From an uncultured Clostridia bacterium (lineage in GTDB: Bacteria; Bacillota; Clostridia; Peptostreptococcales; Anaerovoracaceae): a stretch of 64,000 nucleotides of DNA. The position numbers and the translations under genes were made by a program. Below are positions 55,793 to 63,704 of the stretch, in pieces; the first letter of the stretch is position 1; each line of letters opens with the position of its first letter. The DNA lies in contig CAKQHH010000001.1 in assembly GCA_934234035.1 (NCBI GenBank), positions 62,001 to 126,000 of the forward strand, read 5' to 3'. The notes beneath the pieces are model-generated. The model did no database searches and was not told the origin of the DNA. It saw only the letters and a program-made list of their open reading frames with translations.

Positions 55793-56329
55793 TTAATTCT
55801 TGTTGTCTCGCTTGCGGTCGAATTTAACCACAACGGATTCCAGCGCCCGAACAATTTTCTCCAGCGCTTCCTGATCCTCTTGGGTAAAGCGTCCAACGGT
55901 CGGGCTGTCGATATCCAATACGCCGATTATATTGCGAACCGCGAATTCCGGCGGCATTTCACAAGCGTTTACATCGGTGTACCGGTTGAACATCGGAATA
56001 ACCAGTTCTGAACGGGAGGCGGTATCACAAGCGATGTGACCCGGGAATTGATGAACATCATCCACCCGGATGGTCTTTTTGTCTTGAACGGCAGTGCCGC
56101 AAACGCCTTCACCCGGTTTAATGTGGACACAAGCCGGTTTTCCCTGGAACGGTCCCAGAACCAGCTGGTCGTTTTTCATGATGTAGAAGCCTACCCAGTT
56201 CACGTCGGAAAGCATATCGTTAAGAAGTGCGGAAACGTTTGCCAAAAGCGGCATGTAATGCGCATCTATTTTTGCCAGTTCCTGGATCTGGGAAACAGCG
56301 ACGGTATAATCAATTTTTTCTCTATCCAT
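55793..56329 (-). CDS. msrC: free methionine-(R)-sulfoxide reductase, GAF fold
   Basis: The only - strand gene: 178 residues of a GAF domain. Cysteines C67, C77 and C101 have the same spacing (10 and 24) as C84, C94 and C118 of E. coli fRMsr, and ACDTASRSELVIP and GVLDIDSPTVGRF match the family. It reduces free methionine-(R)-S-oxide, drawing on thioredoxin. The start has AAGGAGG upstream. It is divergent from the polymerase gene across about 118 nt, in which no perfect LexA box was seen. Confidence 0.93.
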   Translation of the reverse strand: MDREKIDYTVAVSQIQELAKIDAHYMPLLANVSALLNDMLSDVNWVGFYIMKNDQLVLGPFQGKPACVHIKPGEGVCGTAVQDKKTIRVDDVHQFPGHIACDTASRSELVIPMFNRYTDVNACEMPPEFAVRNIIGVLDIDSPTVGRFTQEDQEALEKIVRALESVVVKFDRKRDNKN

Positions 56330-56447
56330 AGTACATCCTCCTTGTCAGAATTTCTATCTTCTATAGTCTGATTTTATCCTATCTCTTCAGATAATTCAAG
56401 GAAGATGCAAACAATGAAAAAGAGAGTTTTTTATAGAGGACGATATA

Positions 56448-57758
56448 ATGAAACAGCAGCAATATCTATGCATTGATCTTAAATCATTCTATGCTTCGGT
56501 GGAATGCGTGGAGCGGGGCTTGGATCCCATGACAACGCGATTGGTGGTAGCAGATCCGGAGCGGAGCGATAAGACCATCTGCCTGGCGGTATCGCCGGCA
56601 CTGAAAGCCATGGGCGTAAAGAATCGGTGCCGGGTATTTGAAATTCCGCCGGGAATCGACTATATTATGGCAGAACCTCGGATGCAGAAGTATATCGACT
56701 ATTCTGCGGAAATTTATGGAATCTACCTGCGGTATATCTCCAAGGATGACATCCATGTCTATTCGGTGGATGAAGCGTTTTTGGATGTATCGCCGTACCT
56801 GTCCGCCTACGGCATGACGGCTCGGGAAACCGGAAAGATGCTGATGAAGGAAATCCGAAAGGAGCTGGGAATTCGGGCGACCTGCGGAATCGGAACGAAC
56901 CTCTATCTGACAAAGATTGCATTGGATATTTTGGCGAAGCATGCGCCGGATTTCATCGGCGAACTGGACGAGGACTCCTACCGAAGACAGCTGTGGAACC
57001 ATCGACCGCTGACGGACTTTTGGCGGATTGGGAGGAAGACGGCTTCGAAACTGCAGAACATCGGCATCGATACCATGAGAAAGCTGGCCCACACCGATGT
57101 GGACTATCTGTATTCCATTTTCGGTATCGATGCCGAACTTCTGTACGATCATGCCTGGGGCAGAGAACCGGTTACCATGCAGGATATCAAGAACTATCGG
57201 GCCGAAACAACCAGCCGGACCAGCGGTCAGGTCTTGATGCGGGATTACAGTTATGAAGAAGGGAAGCTAATCCTGAAAGAAATGGTGGATCAGTTGTGCC
57301 TGCAGCTGACGAAGGATCATCAGAAGACAGCATCCATGACTGTGTACATCGGGTATTCCAACAAGTGGCCGGTGCCGCCTGTACGGGGGAGTGCTTCTCT
57401 TTCCGTACCCACCGATTCTTCCGGAAGGTGGATTCCGGAAATGATTCGGGTATACGAAAGGGTGGTGAATCCGGCCATTCCCATTCGGCGATTCAACATC
57501 TCTTGCAATCGCCTGCAATCCGCCGGACCGTGTACCCAGTTAACGTGGGGTGACTTACAGGAAGACGAGGAGGAAAAAGACGTTCAGATTCAGCAGGTGA
57601 TGCTGGACGTTCGAAAGAAGTTTGGAAAGAATGCCATGTTCCGAGGAATGGATCTGGAAGAATGCGCCACGACGCGGGAACGAAATAATCAGATTGGAGG
57701 ACACAAAAGTGGGAACGGAGGCAAGGAACCGGATGCGCAATCAAAAAGAAGCTTATAG
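56448..57758 (+). CDS. Y-family (UmuC/DinB-type) DNA polymerase
   Basis: A 436-residue translesion polymerase. The catalytic carboxylates are D10 (CIDLKSFYASVE) and D108-E109 (YSVDEAFLDVS); the helix-hairpin-helix (FWRIGRKTASKLQNIGI) and little-finger domain follow. It most resembles the UvrX/YqjW (PolY2, ImpB/MucB) type rather than DinB, because it is paired with a YolD-like gene and lacks a clear DinB C-terminus. The last 40 residues are charged and low in complexity. Confidence 0.9.
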   Translation: MKQQQYLCIDLKSFYASVECVERGLDPMTTRLVVADPERSDKTICLAVSPALKAMGVKNRCRVFEIPPGIDYIMAEPRMQKYIDYSAEIYGIYLRYISKDDIHVYSVDEAFLDVSPYLSAYGMTARETGKMLMKEIRKELGIRATCGIGTNLYLTKIALDILAKHAPDFIGELDEDSYRRQLWNHRPLTDFWRIGRKTASKLQNIGIDTMRKLAHTDVDYLYSIFGIDAELLYDHAWGREPVTMQDIKNYRAETTSRTSGQVLMRDYSYEEGKLILKEMVDQLCLQLTKDHQKTASMTVYIGYSNKWPVPPVRGSASLSVPTDSSGRWIPEMIRVYERVVNPAIPIRRFNISCNRLQSAGPCTQLTWGDLQEDEEEKDVQIQQVMLDVRKKFGKNAMFRGMDLEECATTRERNNQIGGHKSGNGGKEPDAQSKRSL

Positions 57759-57939
57759 CGCTCATCACGAAAATGAATCCCGGCGGAGTGCCATGCCGGT
57801 GGCCAAAAGAGCAAAACAGTTTATGCCCTTCAGCGCAGTACAGGGACTTCAGGAAGCACTTCACCGAAAGGAGGCGGAAATTGAGGACTACGATACGATA
57901 GAACACATTTCTGAACAAGAAATGATAGAGGAATGTTGA
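57709..57939 (+). CDS. YolD-like protein, partner of Y-family polymerase
   Basis: A 76-residue protein with the YolD signature AKRAKQFMPFSAVQGLQEALHRKEAEIEDY. YolD-like proteins sit next to Y-family polymerases in Bacillota and may be UmuD-like partners, but their action is not known. The GTG at 57709 (GGAGG 8 nt upstream) is favoured; an ATG at 57733 is also possible. It overlaps the polymerase by 50 nt. Confidence 0.8.
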   Translation: MGTEARNRMRNQKEAYSAHHENESRRSAMPVAKRAKQFMPFSAVQGLQEALHRKEAEIEDYDTIEHISEQEMIEEC

Positions 57940-57958
57940 GAAAAGAAACAAAAAAGCG

Positions 57959-57987
57959 TTGACAAAGCTCATGGGTTAGACTATACT
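57959..57987 (+). promoter_or_regulatory. promoter of the DUF2325 gene
   Basis: TTGACA (57959-57964) and TATACT (57982-57987) with 17-nt spacing; the -10 is inside the first GGTTAG dyad. Confidence 0.85.
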
Positions 57988-58018
57988 AACCACTATAAGA
58001 GGTTAGATGTGATTAACT
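57974..58018 (+). promoter_or_regulatory. twin GGTTAG operator dyads
   Basis: Dyad 1 is GGTTAG-N6-CTAACC (57974-57991), perfect, and covers the -10 element. Dyad 2 is GGTTAG-N6-TTAACT (58001-58018), imperfect. The two GGTTAG half-sites are 27 nt apart. A repressor binding here would block the promoter. Confidence 0.75.
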
Positions 58019-58041
58019 ATATTCTTTAAGGAGGCAACATC

Positions 58042-58341
58042 ATGAGTGTGGTTATTGTCGGCGGAAACGAATGCATGGAATGTCGGTATAAGGAAATCTG
58101 TAAACAGTACGGCCATGAGGCAAAGGTGTTCACAAAGGAACGGGGAAGCGTTGCTCGGAAAATGGGATGCCCGGATCTCCTGATTATGTTTACCGGTACG
58201 GTATCTCACAAAATGATGAACAGCGCAGCGGCAGAAGCGAAGCGGCACTGCATTCCCATTGAATGGGCACATTCCAGCAGTGCATCCGCTTTGAAAAAGG
58301 TACTGGAGAACCATGCCGGGAATTCTCCGCTGCCGGTATAG
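58042..58341 (+). CDS. DUF2325 family protein
   Basis: A 99-residue DUF2325 protein (MSVVIVGGNECMECRYKEICKQYG start; DLLIMFTGTVSHKMM). Cysteines C11, C14 and C20 near the N-terminus could bind metal or act in redox sensing. Family function is unknown. The promoter with two dyads suggests tight control by a repressor. AAGGAGG precedes the ATG. A terminator follows, so it is monocistronic. Confidence 0.83.
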   Translation: MSVVIVGGNECMECRYKEICKQYGHEAKVFTKERGSVARKMGCPDLLIMFTGTVSHKMMNSAAAEAKRHCIPIEWAHSSSASALKKVLENHAGNSPLPV

Positions 58342-58377
58342 AAGCGCACCTTAAGTGGTTTAAAAATATCCTGATGA

Positions 58378-58418
58378 AACAGGGATGTGGACTGAATCTG
58401 TTCGACATCCCTGTTTTT
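58378..58418 (+). terminator. terminator after DUF2325 gene
   Basis: AACAGGGATGT (58378-58388) pairs with ACATCCCTGTT (58405-58415) over 11 bp with a 16-nt loop, followed by T residues. Confidence 0.82.
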
Positions 58419-58459
58419 GTGTGGTATCATTATTTCGTAAAGAAGCAGGAGAGTTCGAT

Positions 58460-58975
58460 ATGTACATTACAGAGAGGGAACAGCATCTGCTGTTCGACGA
58501 ATACAACACACCAATTCATGTCCAAAGGCATTGCAACGAGGTGGCTCGGGTGGCTGGAATTCTGGCGGAGGCGCTGGACCGGCACGGATACCATATCGAT
58601 GTGAAACTCGTTTACGGTGCCGCATTGGTACACGATGTGGTTCGCCCTTGGGATCAGCATGCCATTGAGGGCGGGAAGATTTTGGCAAGAATCGGGTTCC
58701 CGAAGGAAGCGGAATTGGTGCGCCGGCACATGACCTACGGGCCATTTCACCGGGTGGAGGACCTGGAAGAAATTGATGTGCTGTGTTTGGCCGATCGAAC
58801 GGTAAAAGAAAACCACTATGTGGGCATTGACATCCGAATGGACTATCTCCTGAAGAAACCAAACATGACTGAACAGAAGAAAGAAAGAATTAATCAAGCC
58901 AGAGAGAGCACCCGCCTTTTGATTCATCAGATTGAAGGCGTGCTGGACTGCACCTTTGAACAGCTGTTCTCCTAA
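58460..58975 (+). CDS. HD-domain phosphohydrolase-like protein
   Basis: A 171-residue HD-superfamily protein. HCNEVARVAGIL and YGAALVHDVVRP carry the H...HD metal ligands, and VRRHMTYG and DVLCLADRTVKENHYVGID complete the core. The substrate is not evident; small HD proteins of this kind hydrolyse nucleotides or signalling molecules. The ATG at 58460 has GGAG 8 nt upstream; the frame to 58385 lies in the terminator. Confidence 0.8.
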   Translation: MYITEREQHLLFDEYNTPIHVQRHCNEVARVAGILAEALDRHGYHIDVKLVYGAALVHDVVRPWDQHAIEGGKILARIGFPKEAELVRRHMTYGPFHRVEDLEEIDVLCLADRTVKENHYVGIDIRMDYLLKKPNMTEQKKERINQARESTRLLIHQIEGVLDCTFEQLFS

Positions 58976-59005
58976 AGGTATCGGCATGAGAAGTGAGAGG
59001 AAAGA

Positions 59006-60175
59006 ATGAAACTGGAATTAATTGCGACCGCAACATTCGGCTTAGAGGCAGTAGTAAAAAGAGAAATACAGAATCTGGGATATACGGTAATCCGAACCGA
59101 AGACGGAAGAGTAACGTATCAAGGCGATGAACGAGCCATCGTCCGCTCCAACCTCTGGCTTCGTACAGCGGACCGAGTATATCTACGAATCGGCGAACTG
59201 GATGCGAAGACGTTTGAAGAACTCTTTCAGCAGATTAAAGGATTCCCGTGGGAAAAGTGGATTCCGGTGGATGGGGCTTTTCCGGTAGTGGGAACCTCGG
59301 TGAAATCTACTTTGCACAGCGTGCCGTCATGTCAGAGCATTATCAAAAAAGCTATCGTATCCCGACTTTCCGATTTTTATTGTGTGGATCGTTTCGAAGA
59401 ATCCGGTGCAGAGTACCGGGTTCGTTTTTCGATTCTAAAGGATCACGTGACCGTAATGCTGGACACCAGCGGAAGCGGCCTTCACAAACGAGGATATCGA
59501 GTACGGGATGTGGCAGCACCGATGAAGGAAACTCTGGCGGCGGCATTGGTTCAGCTCAGCTATTGGAAGGATGGCGCCATGCGGCCGGAGAAATACCGGA
59601 ATGACCCGCCGAGGATGCTGGTGGATACCTGCTGTGGTTCCGGAACGATTTTGATTGAAGCGGCTATGATGGCTCGAAACATCGCCCCTGGATTGAACCG
59701 CAGTTTTGCTGCAATGAAATGGGATTGGATTCCGGAATCCCTGTGGAAAGAAGAACGCAAAAAGGCATTCCAAGAGGTGGACTACAACGGAGAACTGCTG
59801 ATTAAAGGCTTTGATATCGATGAGCGTGCGGTGGAAGCAGCTCGGGAAAACGCCGAAGAAGCCGGTGTGGGAGATGACATCCGCATAAGCAAGATGGACA
59901 TGAAAAAGTTCCGTGCCGAGGAGGAACACGGCATCATCATCACCAACCCGCCTTACGGGGAACGAATTGGCGACGATGAGAAGATTCAGAAGATTTACCG
60001 GAAACTGGCGGATATTCTGGAGAACCGTCCGACTTGGTCTCTGTTCCTGATTACCACGGATAAGAAATTGGAAGAATCCCTGGGACGAAAAGCGGACCGG
60101 CGAAGAAAACTGTATAACGGCAGATTGGAAACTCAGTATTACCAGTTTCACTCGGTGAGACCGGGAAAGGAATAA
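59006..60175 (+). CDS. THUMP-domain 23S rRNA guanine-N2-methyltransferase-like protein
   Basis: A 389-residue RlmL/YpsC-type protein. The N-terminal THUMP region (LIATATFGLEAVVKREIQNLGY) binds RNA; the methyltransferase has VDTCCGSGTILIEAAMMARNIAPG and catalytic N314-PPY (NPPYGERIG). E. coli RlmL methylates G2445 of 23S rRNA; the same target is likely but not proven. AGAGGAAAG precedes the ATG. Confidence 0.9.
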   Translation: MKLELIATATFGLEAVVKREIQNLGYTVIRTEDGRVTYQGDERAIVRSNLWLRTADRVYLRIGELDAKTFEELFQQIKGFPWEKWIPVDGAFPVVGTSVKSTLHSVPSCQSIIKKAIVSRLSDFYCVDRFEESGAEYRVRFSILKDHVTVMLDTSGSGLHKRGYRVRDVAAPMKETLAAALVQLSYWKDGAMRPEKYRNDPPRMLVDTCCGSGTILIEAAMMARNIAPGLNRSFAAMKWDWIPESLWKEERKKAFQEVDYNGELLIKGFDIDERAVEAARENAEEAGVGDDIRISKMDMKKFRAEEEHGIIITNPPYGERIGDDEKIQKIYRKLADILENRPTWSLFLITTDKKLEESLGRKADRRRKLYNGRLETQYYQFHSVRPGKE

Positions 60176-60177
60176 TC

Positions 60178-61116
60178 ATGAGGGAAGATTTTACGTATCC
60201 GTCTTCTGACGGAAAAAACATGATTCACGGCATTCGGTGGACTCCGGAAGACGAACCGATTGCCGTACTGCAGATTGTTCACGGAATGGTGGAGTTTATC
60301 GCTCGGTATGAAGACTTTGCGGAGTATTTGACCCGTCAGGGCTTTGCAGTGGTGGGAGAAGACCATCTGGGCCATGGTGAGTCCGCAATGTCGGAAGAAG
60401 ATCTGGGCTATTTCGGAAAAGGCGGAAACGGTTTTTTGATGGAGGATATCCATCGGCTTCGGAAGATGACCACGGAGCAGTGGCCGGATATTCCATACTT
60501 TATGCTGGGACACAGCATGGGATCCTTCCTGCTGAGACAGTATTTGGTGGAAGGGGAGACGGCTCCGTATGCCGAAGGTCTCTCCGGTGCTGTTGTAATG
60601 GGAACCGGTTGGCAGCCAGACATCGCACTGAAGCTGGGAACCACCCTCAGCGGTTTTACGGAAATGTTTCGAGGGGATCGTCATCGCAGCCGTCTAATTG
60701 AAAAGATGGCACTGGGCTCTAATAACCGAAAGATTAAAAATCCTCGTACTAAGGATGATTGGCTTTCCAAGGATACGGATATTGTCGATGCTTACGAAGA
60801 GAATCCGCTATGTCAGTTTCACTTCACGGTGAATGCCTATTACAATATGTTCAAGGGCATTCGGAAATGTCAGGACCGACAGCTAATGAAGCGGCTCCCG
60901 GAGAAGTTCCCAATGCTGTTTATTTCCGGCGCGGAGGATCCGGTGGGAAATTACGGAGACGGTGTTCGCAAAGCGTACATGGTCTATCTGGAGAATTCCG
61001 CTGCCGATGTGCACATTAAGCTGTATGAAGAGGATCGGCACGAAATCCTGAACGAAACAAATCGGGAAGACGTGTACAGTTATTTGTTAACGTGGTTAAA
61101 GAATCGAATGTTGTAA
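60178..61116 (+). CDS. alpha/beta hydrolase, monoacylglycerol lipase-like
   Basis: A 312-residue serine hydrolase. The nucleophile is S113 in GHSMGSFLLRQYL; ISGAEDPVGNYG supplies the likely Asp and EDRHEILNE the His. VVGEDHLGHGES is typical of the Hydrolase_4 (monoacylglycerol lipase/lysophospholipase) group. No signal peptide is seen, so it is cytoplasmic. It follows the rRNA methyltransferase by 2 nt. Confidence 0.87.
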   Translation: MREDFTYPSSDGKNMIHGIRWTPEDEPIAVLQIVHGMVEFIARYEDFAEYLTRQGFAVVGEDHLGHGESAMSEEDLGYFGKGGNGFLMEDIHRLRKMTTEQWPDIPYFMLGHSMGSFLLRQYLVEGETAPYAEGLSGAVVMGTGWQPDIALKLGTTLSGFTEMFRGDRHRSRLIEKMALGSNNRKIKNPRTKDDWLSKDTDIVDAYEENPLCQFHFTVNAYYNMFKGIRKCQDRQLMKRLPEKFPMLFISGAEDPVGNYGDGVRKAYMVYLENSAADVHIKLYEEDRHEILNETNREDVYSYLLTWLKNRML

Positions 61117-61123
61117 GGAGCAG

Positions 61124-61855
61124 ATGAATACGTATATTTTATTGGGAATAAAGATTTTCACGGCAATCGTATTGGCCGTAATATTCGGAAACGGAAGCGT
61201 AGTGATGTTCAACCGAATTCCGACACACTGGTTTGAGGAAATCGGAGAAGACGGACAGAAGTCCTTGCCGCCGGAACTTCAGGATCTCGGCGATGGGACG
61301 AGGCAGCGCCTGCCCAGTACCCCATGGAAATATGTGTTTACGGGATACTTTGGGATTGTCGGAATATTTCTGGCTCTTCGATTTAGCCTGCAATATGAGA
61401 TTGCGGTGTTATTCGTCTTGGCCATCGTGTTGGAAATGGCAATCTGCGACGGAAAATACCGAATCGTACCGGATACGTTCAGCATCCTTCTGGCGGTATC
61501 CGCGCTTGGCTTTGTGGGATTCCAGGAGCGTTGGTGGGAACCCATTGCCGGAGCTGTTACCGGCGGATTTCTGGTGCTGATGGTCTACTTCTTTGGAAAA
61601 ATAATTTATCGCAAAGAAATCATCGGCGGAGCGGACTTGAAATTCTTCGCTGTACTGGGGCTAATCGCCGGAAGCGGAGGCATTGTGATTCTGTTTTTGG
61701 GAACGCAGCTTCTGATGGGCGTCCGTGCACTGACACTCGCACTTCGAAAGCGTCTTGAAAAGAATCAGACCCTTCCGTTGATTCCGTACGGATTCGCCGC
61801 ATTGACGGTCTATTTTTTGTTTTTGTGGGACGTGATTTCTTTTATTATTTTCTAA
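61124..61855 (+). CDS. prepilin peptidase-like membrane protein (A24 family)
   Basis: A 243-residue multi-pass membrane protein with an A24 aspartic peptidase core. D109 lies in ICDGKYRIVPD and D171 in GGADLKFF, 62 residues apart, close to the spacing in type IV prepilin peptidases. The cytoplasmic cysteine-rich N-methylation region is absent, so it is a peptidase-only form. No pilin or pilus genes are in the window; the substrate is unknown. AAGGAG precedes the ATG. Confidence 0.8.
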   Translation: MNTYILLGIKIFTAIVLAVIFGNGSVVMFNRIPTHWFEEIGEDGQKSLPPELQDLGDGTRQRLPSTPWKYVFTGYFGIVGIFLALRFSLQYEIAVLFVLAIVLEMAICDGKYRIVPDTFSILLAVSALGFVGFQERWWEPIAGAVTGGFLVLMVYFFGKIIYRKEIIGGADLKFFAVLGLIAGSGGIVILFLGTQLLMGVRALTLALRKRLEKNQTLPLIPYGFAALTVYFLFLWDVISFIIF

Positions 61856-61862
61856 TTTACGA

Positions 61863-61868
61863 TATAAT
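61863..61868 (+). promoter_or_regulatory. possible -10 element for leaderless truA
   Basis: TATAAT ends 6 nt before the truA ATG, the distance expected if the transcript starts at the A of ATG. No ribosome site lies upstream. The -35 position (TTTTAT) is poor, so confidence is low. Confidence 0.35.
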
Positions 61869-61874
61869 AAACGT

Positions 61875-62642
61875 ATGGAAAAGAATATTCTATTAAAAAT
61901 ACAATACGACGGAACGAATTTCCGTGGCTGGCAGCGTCAGCCCGGGCAGCGAACGGTGCAGGGAGAAATCGAACATGTTCTCCAATACCTTGCGGGCCGG
62001 GAGATTTCAATCAACGGGACCAGCCGAACCGATCGAGGAGTACACGCTTTGGGGCAGTGTGCTTCTTTTGTGTGGGATTTTCCACTGCCAACGGAGAAAC
62101 TGCCCTTTATTCTGAACAAGCGTTTCGGGGCCGGAGGCATCGGCCGCAGCGGTGCGCCGGGGGATATACGGATTCTGGAGGCTCGAGAGATGCCGCCGGA
62201 TTTTCATGCTCGTTTTTCCTGCCGCGGAAAGACCTATCGGTATATTATTGAGCGGAACGGGGATATTTTTCGGCGGAACATGGCCTTTCAGCTGGCGGAT
62301 TCTCTGAATCATGCGGCGATGCGGGAAGGGGCGAAATTCATCGTAGGAACCCACGACTTTAAATCCTTCGAGGCGTCCGGCGGGAATCCACGGGAAACCA
62401 CCGTGCGAACCATATCCGATCTAACTGTCGAGGAGAAAGGAGACCGCACCGTCATCGAGGTGACGGGAGACGGCTTTTTGTACAATATGGTGCGAATTAT
62501 GGTGGGCACACTGGTGGAAGTGGGCACGGGAAAAAGAACACCGGATGAAATCCGGTGCATTCTGGACGGAAGAGACCGACAGTTGGCGGGATTTACCGCA
62601 CCCCCACAGGGATTATATTTGAAGGAGATTTATTTTAAATAG
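61875..62642 (+). CDS. truA: tRNA pseudouridine(38-40) synthase TruA
   Basis: A 255-residue enzyme that forms pseudouridine at tRNA positions 38-40. The catalytic aspartate is D53 in TSRTDRGVHALGQ; IQYDGTNFRGWQRQPGQRTVQ is the conserved start and FLYNMVRIMVGTLVEVG the C-terminal signature. The ATG at 61875 is fixed by homology. No Shine-Dalgarno is seen upstream. mtnA begins directly after its stop. Confidence 0.95.
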   Translation: MEKNILLKIQYDGTNFRGWQRQPGQRTVQGEIEHVLQYLAGREISINGTSRTDRGVHALGQCASFVWDFPLPTEKLPFILNKRFGAGGIGRSGAPGDIRILEAREMPPDFHARFSCRGKTYRYIIERNGDIFRRNMAFQLADSLNHAAMREGAKFIVGTHDFKSFEASGGNPRETTVRTISDLTVEEKGDRTVIEVTGDGFLYNMVRIMVGTLVEVGTGKRTPDEIRCILDGRDRQLAGFTAPPQGLYLKEIYFK

Positions 62643-63704
62643 ATGATGAACAACAATTACGAGCCGGTTCGGCTGGAAGACAATCGGCTGTTTCTGCTGG
62701 ATCAGCGGAAGCTGCCCAATCATAAGGAATATCTGGAAGCCGAAACGGTGGAAGATGTGTACGATGCCATCAAGGATTTGGCGGTCCGGGGTGCGCCGGC
62801 AATCGGGGTCGCGGCCGGATACGGAATGTATGTCGCAGCGAAGAACGACCTGAATCAAAGCGGACGCATCGGAGGATTGGAACAGGATGGAGAATTTCTT
62901 ATGCAGTCCAGACCGACGGCGGTAAATTTGGCTTATGCCGTGAAGCGTCAGTTGAAATTATACGAAGCACTTCGAAATGCCGGCACATCGGAGGTAGATA
63001 TTCTTCAGAAACTATTGGAGGAAGCCATCGCCATTCACAATAAAGAACTGGAATCCTGCCGGCGGATTGCGGAATACGGGCTGTCTTTGCTGAAGCCGGA
63101 GATGGGCATTCTAACCCATTGCAATGCGGGCGGTCTTGCAACGACCGGATACGGAACGGCGCTGGGACCGATTCATCTGGGACAAGAGCGGGGATATAAC
63201 TTTCACGTGTATGCCGATGAAACTCGGCCGCTTCTTCAAGGTGCGCGTCTTACCGCCTGGGAACTGCACCAATCCGATGTGGACGTTACGGTAATCTGCG
63301 ATAATATGGCTTCCCTGGTGATGAAGGAAGGTCGAATCGATGCGATTGTTGCCGGCTGCGACCGCATGGCGGCCAACGGGGACGGTGCAAATAAGATTGG
63401 TACGTCCGGCCTGGCGATTCTGGCCAAGGAATACGGAATCCCGTTCTACATGTTTGTTCCCACATCTACGATTGATATGGATGCGCATACGGGAGAGGAT
63501 ATTCCGATTGAGTGCCGTGACGGGGAAGAAATCCGAACCATGTGGTATCGGGAGCCGATGGCACCGGCCGATGTCTCCTTTTACAACCCGGCGTTCGATG
63601 TGACGGATCATAAGTACATCACGGCCGTAGTGACGGAGAAGGGGATTGCCCGCCCGCCGTATAGCGAATCCCTGCGGAAAGTAATGGAGGACTCCCATGT
63701 ATAA
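62643..63704 (+). CDS. mtnA: S-methyl-5-thioribose-1-phosphate isomerase
   Basis: A 353-residue eIF2B-like sugar isomerase of the methionine salvage pathway. AVRGAPAIGVAAGYG, the catalytic cysteine in ILTHCNAGGLATTGYG, and the catalytic aspartate in VAGCDRMAANGDGANKIGT are all present. Other salvage genes are not in the window, so use of a partial pathway or a different sugar substrate is possible. ATGs at 62643 and 62646 are both plausible starts. It overlaps scpA by 8 nt. Confidence 0.93.
   Translation: MMNNNYEPVRLEDNRLFLLDQRKLPNHKEYLEAETVEDVYDAIKDLAVRGAPAIGVAAGYGMYVAAKNDLNQSGRIGGLEQDGEFLMQSRPTAVNLAYAVKRQLKLYEALRNAGTSEVDILQKLLEEAIAIHNKELESCRRIAEYGLSLLKPEMGILTHCNAGGLATTGYGTALGPIHLGQERGYNFHVYADETRPLLQGARLTAWELHQSDVDVTVICDNMASLVMKEGRIDAIVAGCDRMAANGDGANKIGTSGLAILAKEYGIPFYMFVPTSTIDMDAHTGEDIPIECRDGEEIRTMWYREPMAPADVSFYNPAFDVTDHKYITAVVTEKGIARPPYSESLRKVMEDSHV

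Noticed and set aside
57974..57991. Canonical DtxR/IdeR box
   Set aside because: Half-sites match but the 6-nt spacer does not fit the 1-nt spacer of the known box, so no specific regulator is named.
58385..58459. N-terminal extension of the HD protein
   Set aside because: It lies within the preceding terminator hairpin; the ATG at 58460 has a good ribosome site.
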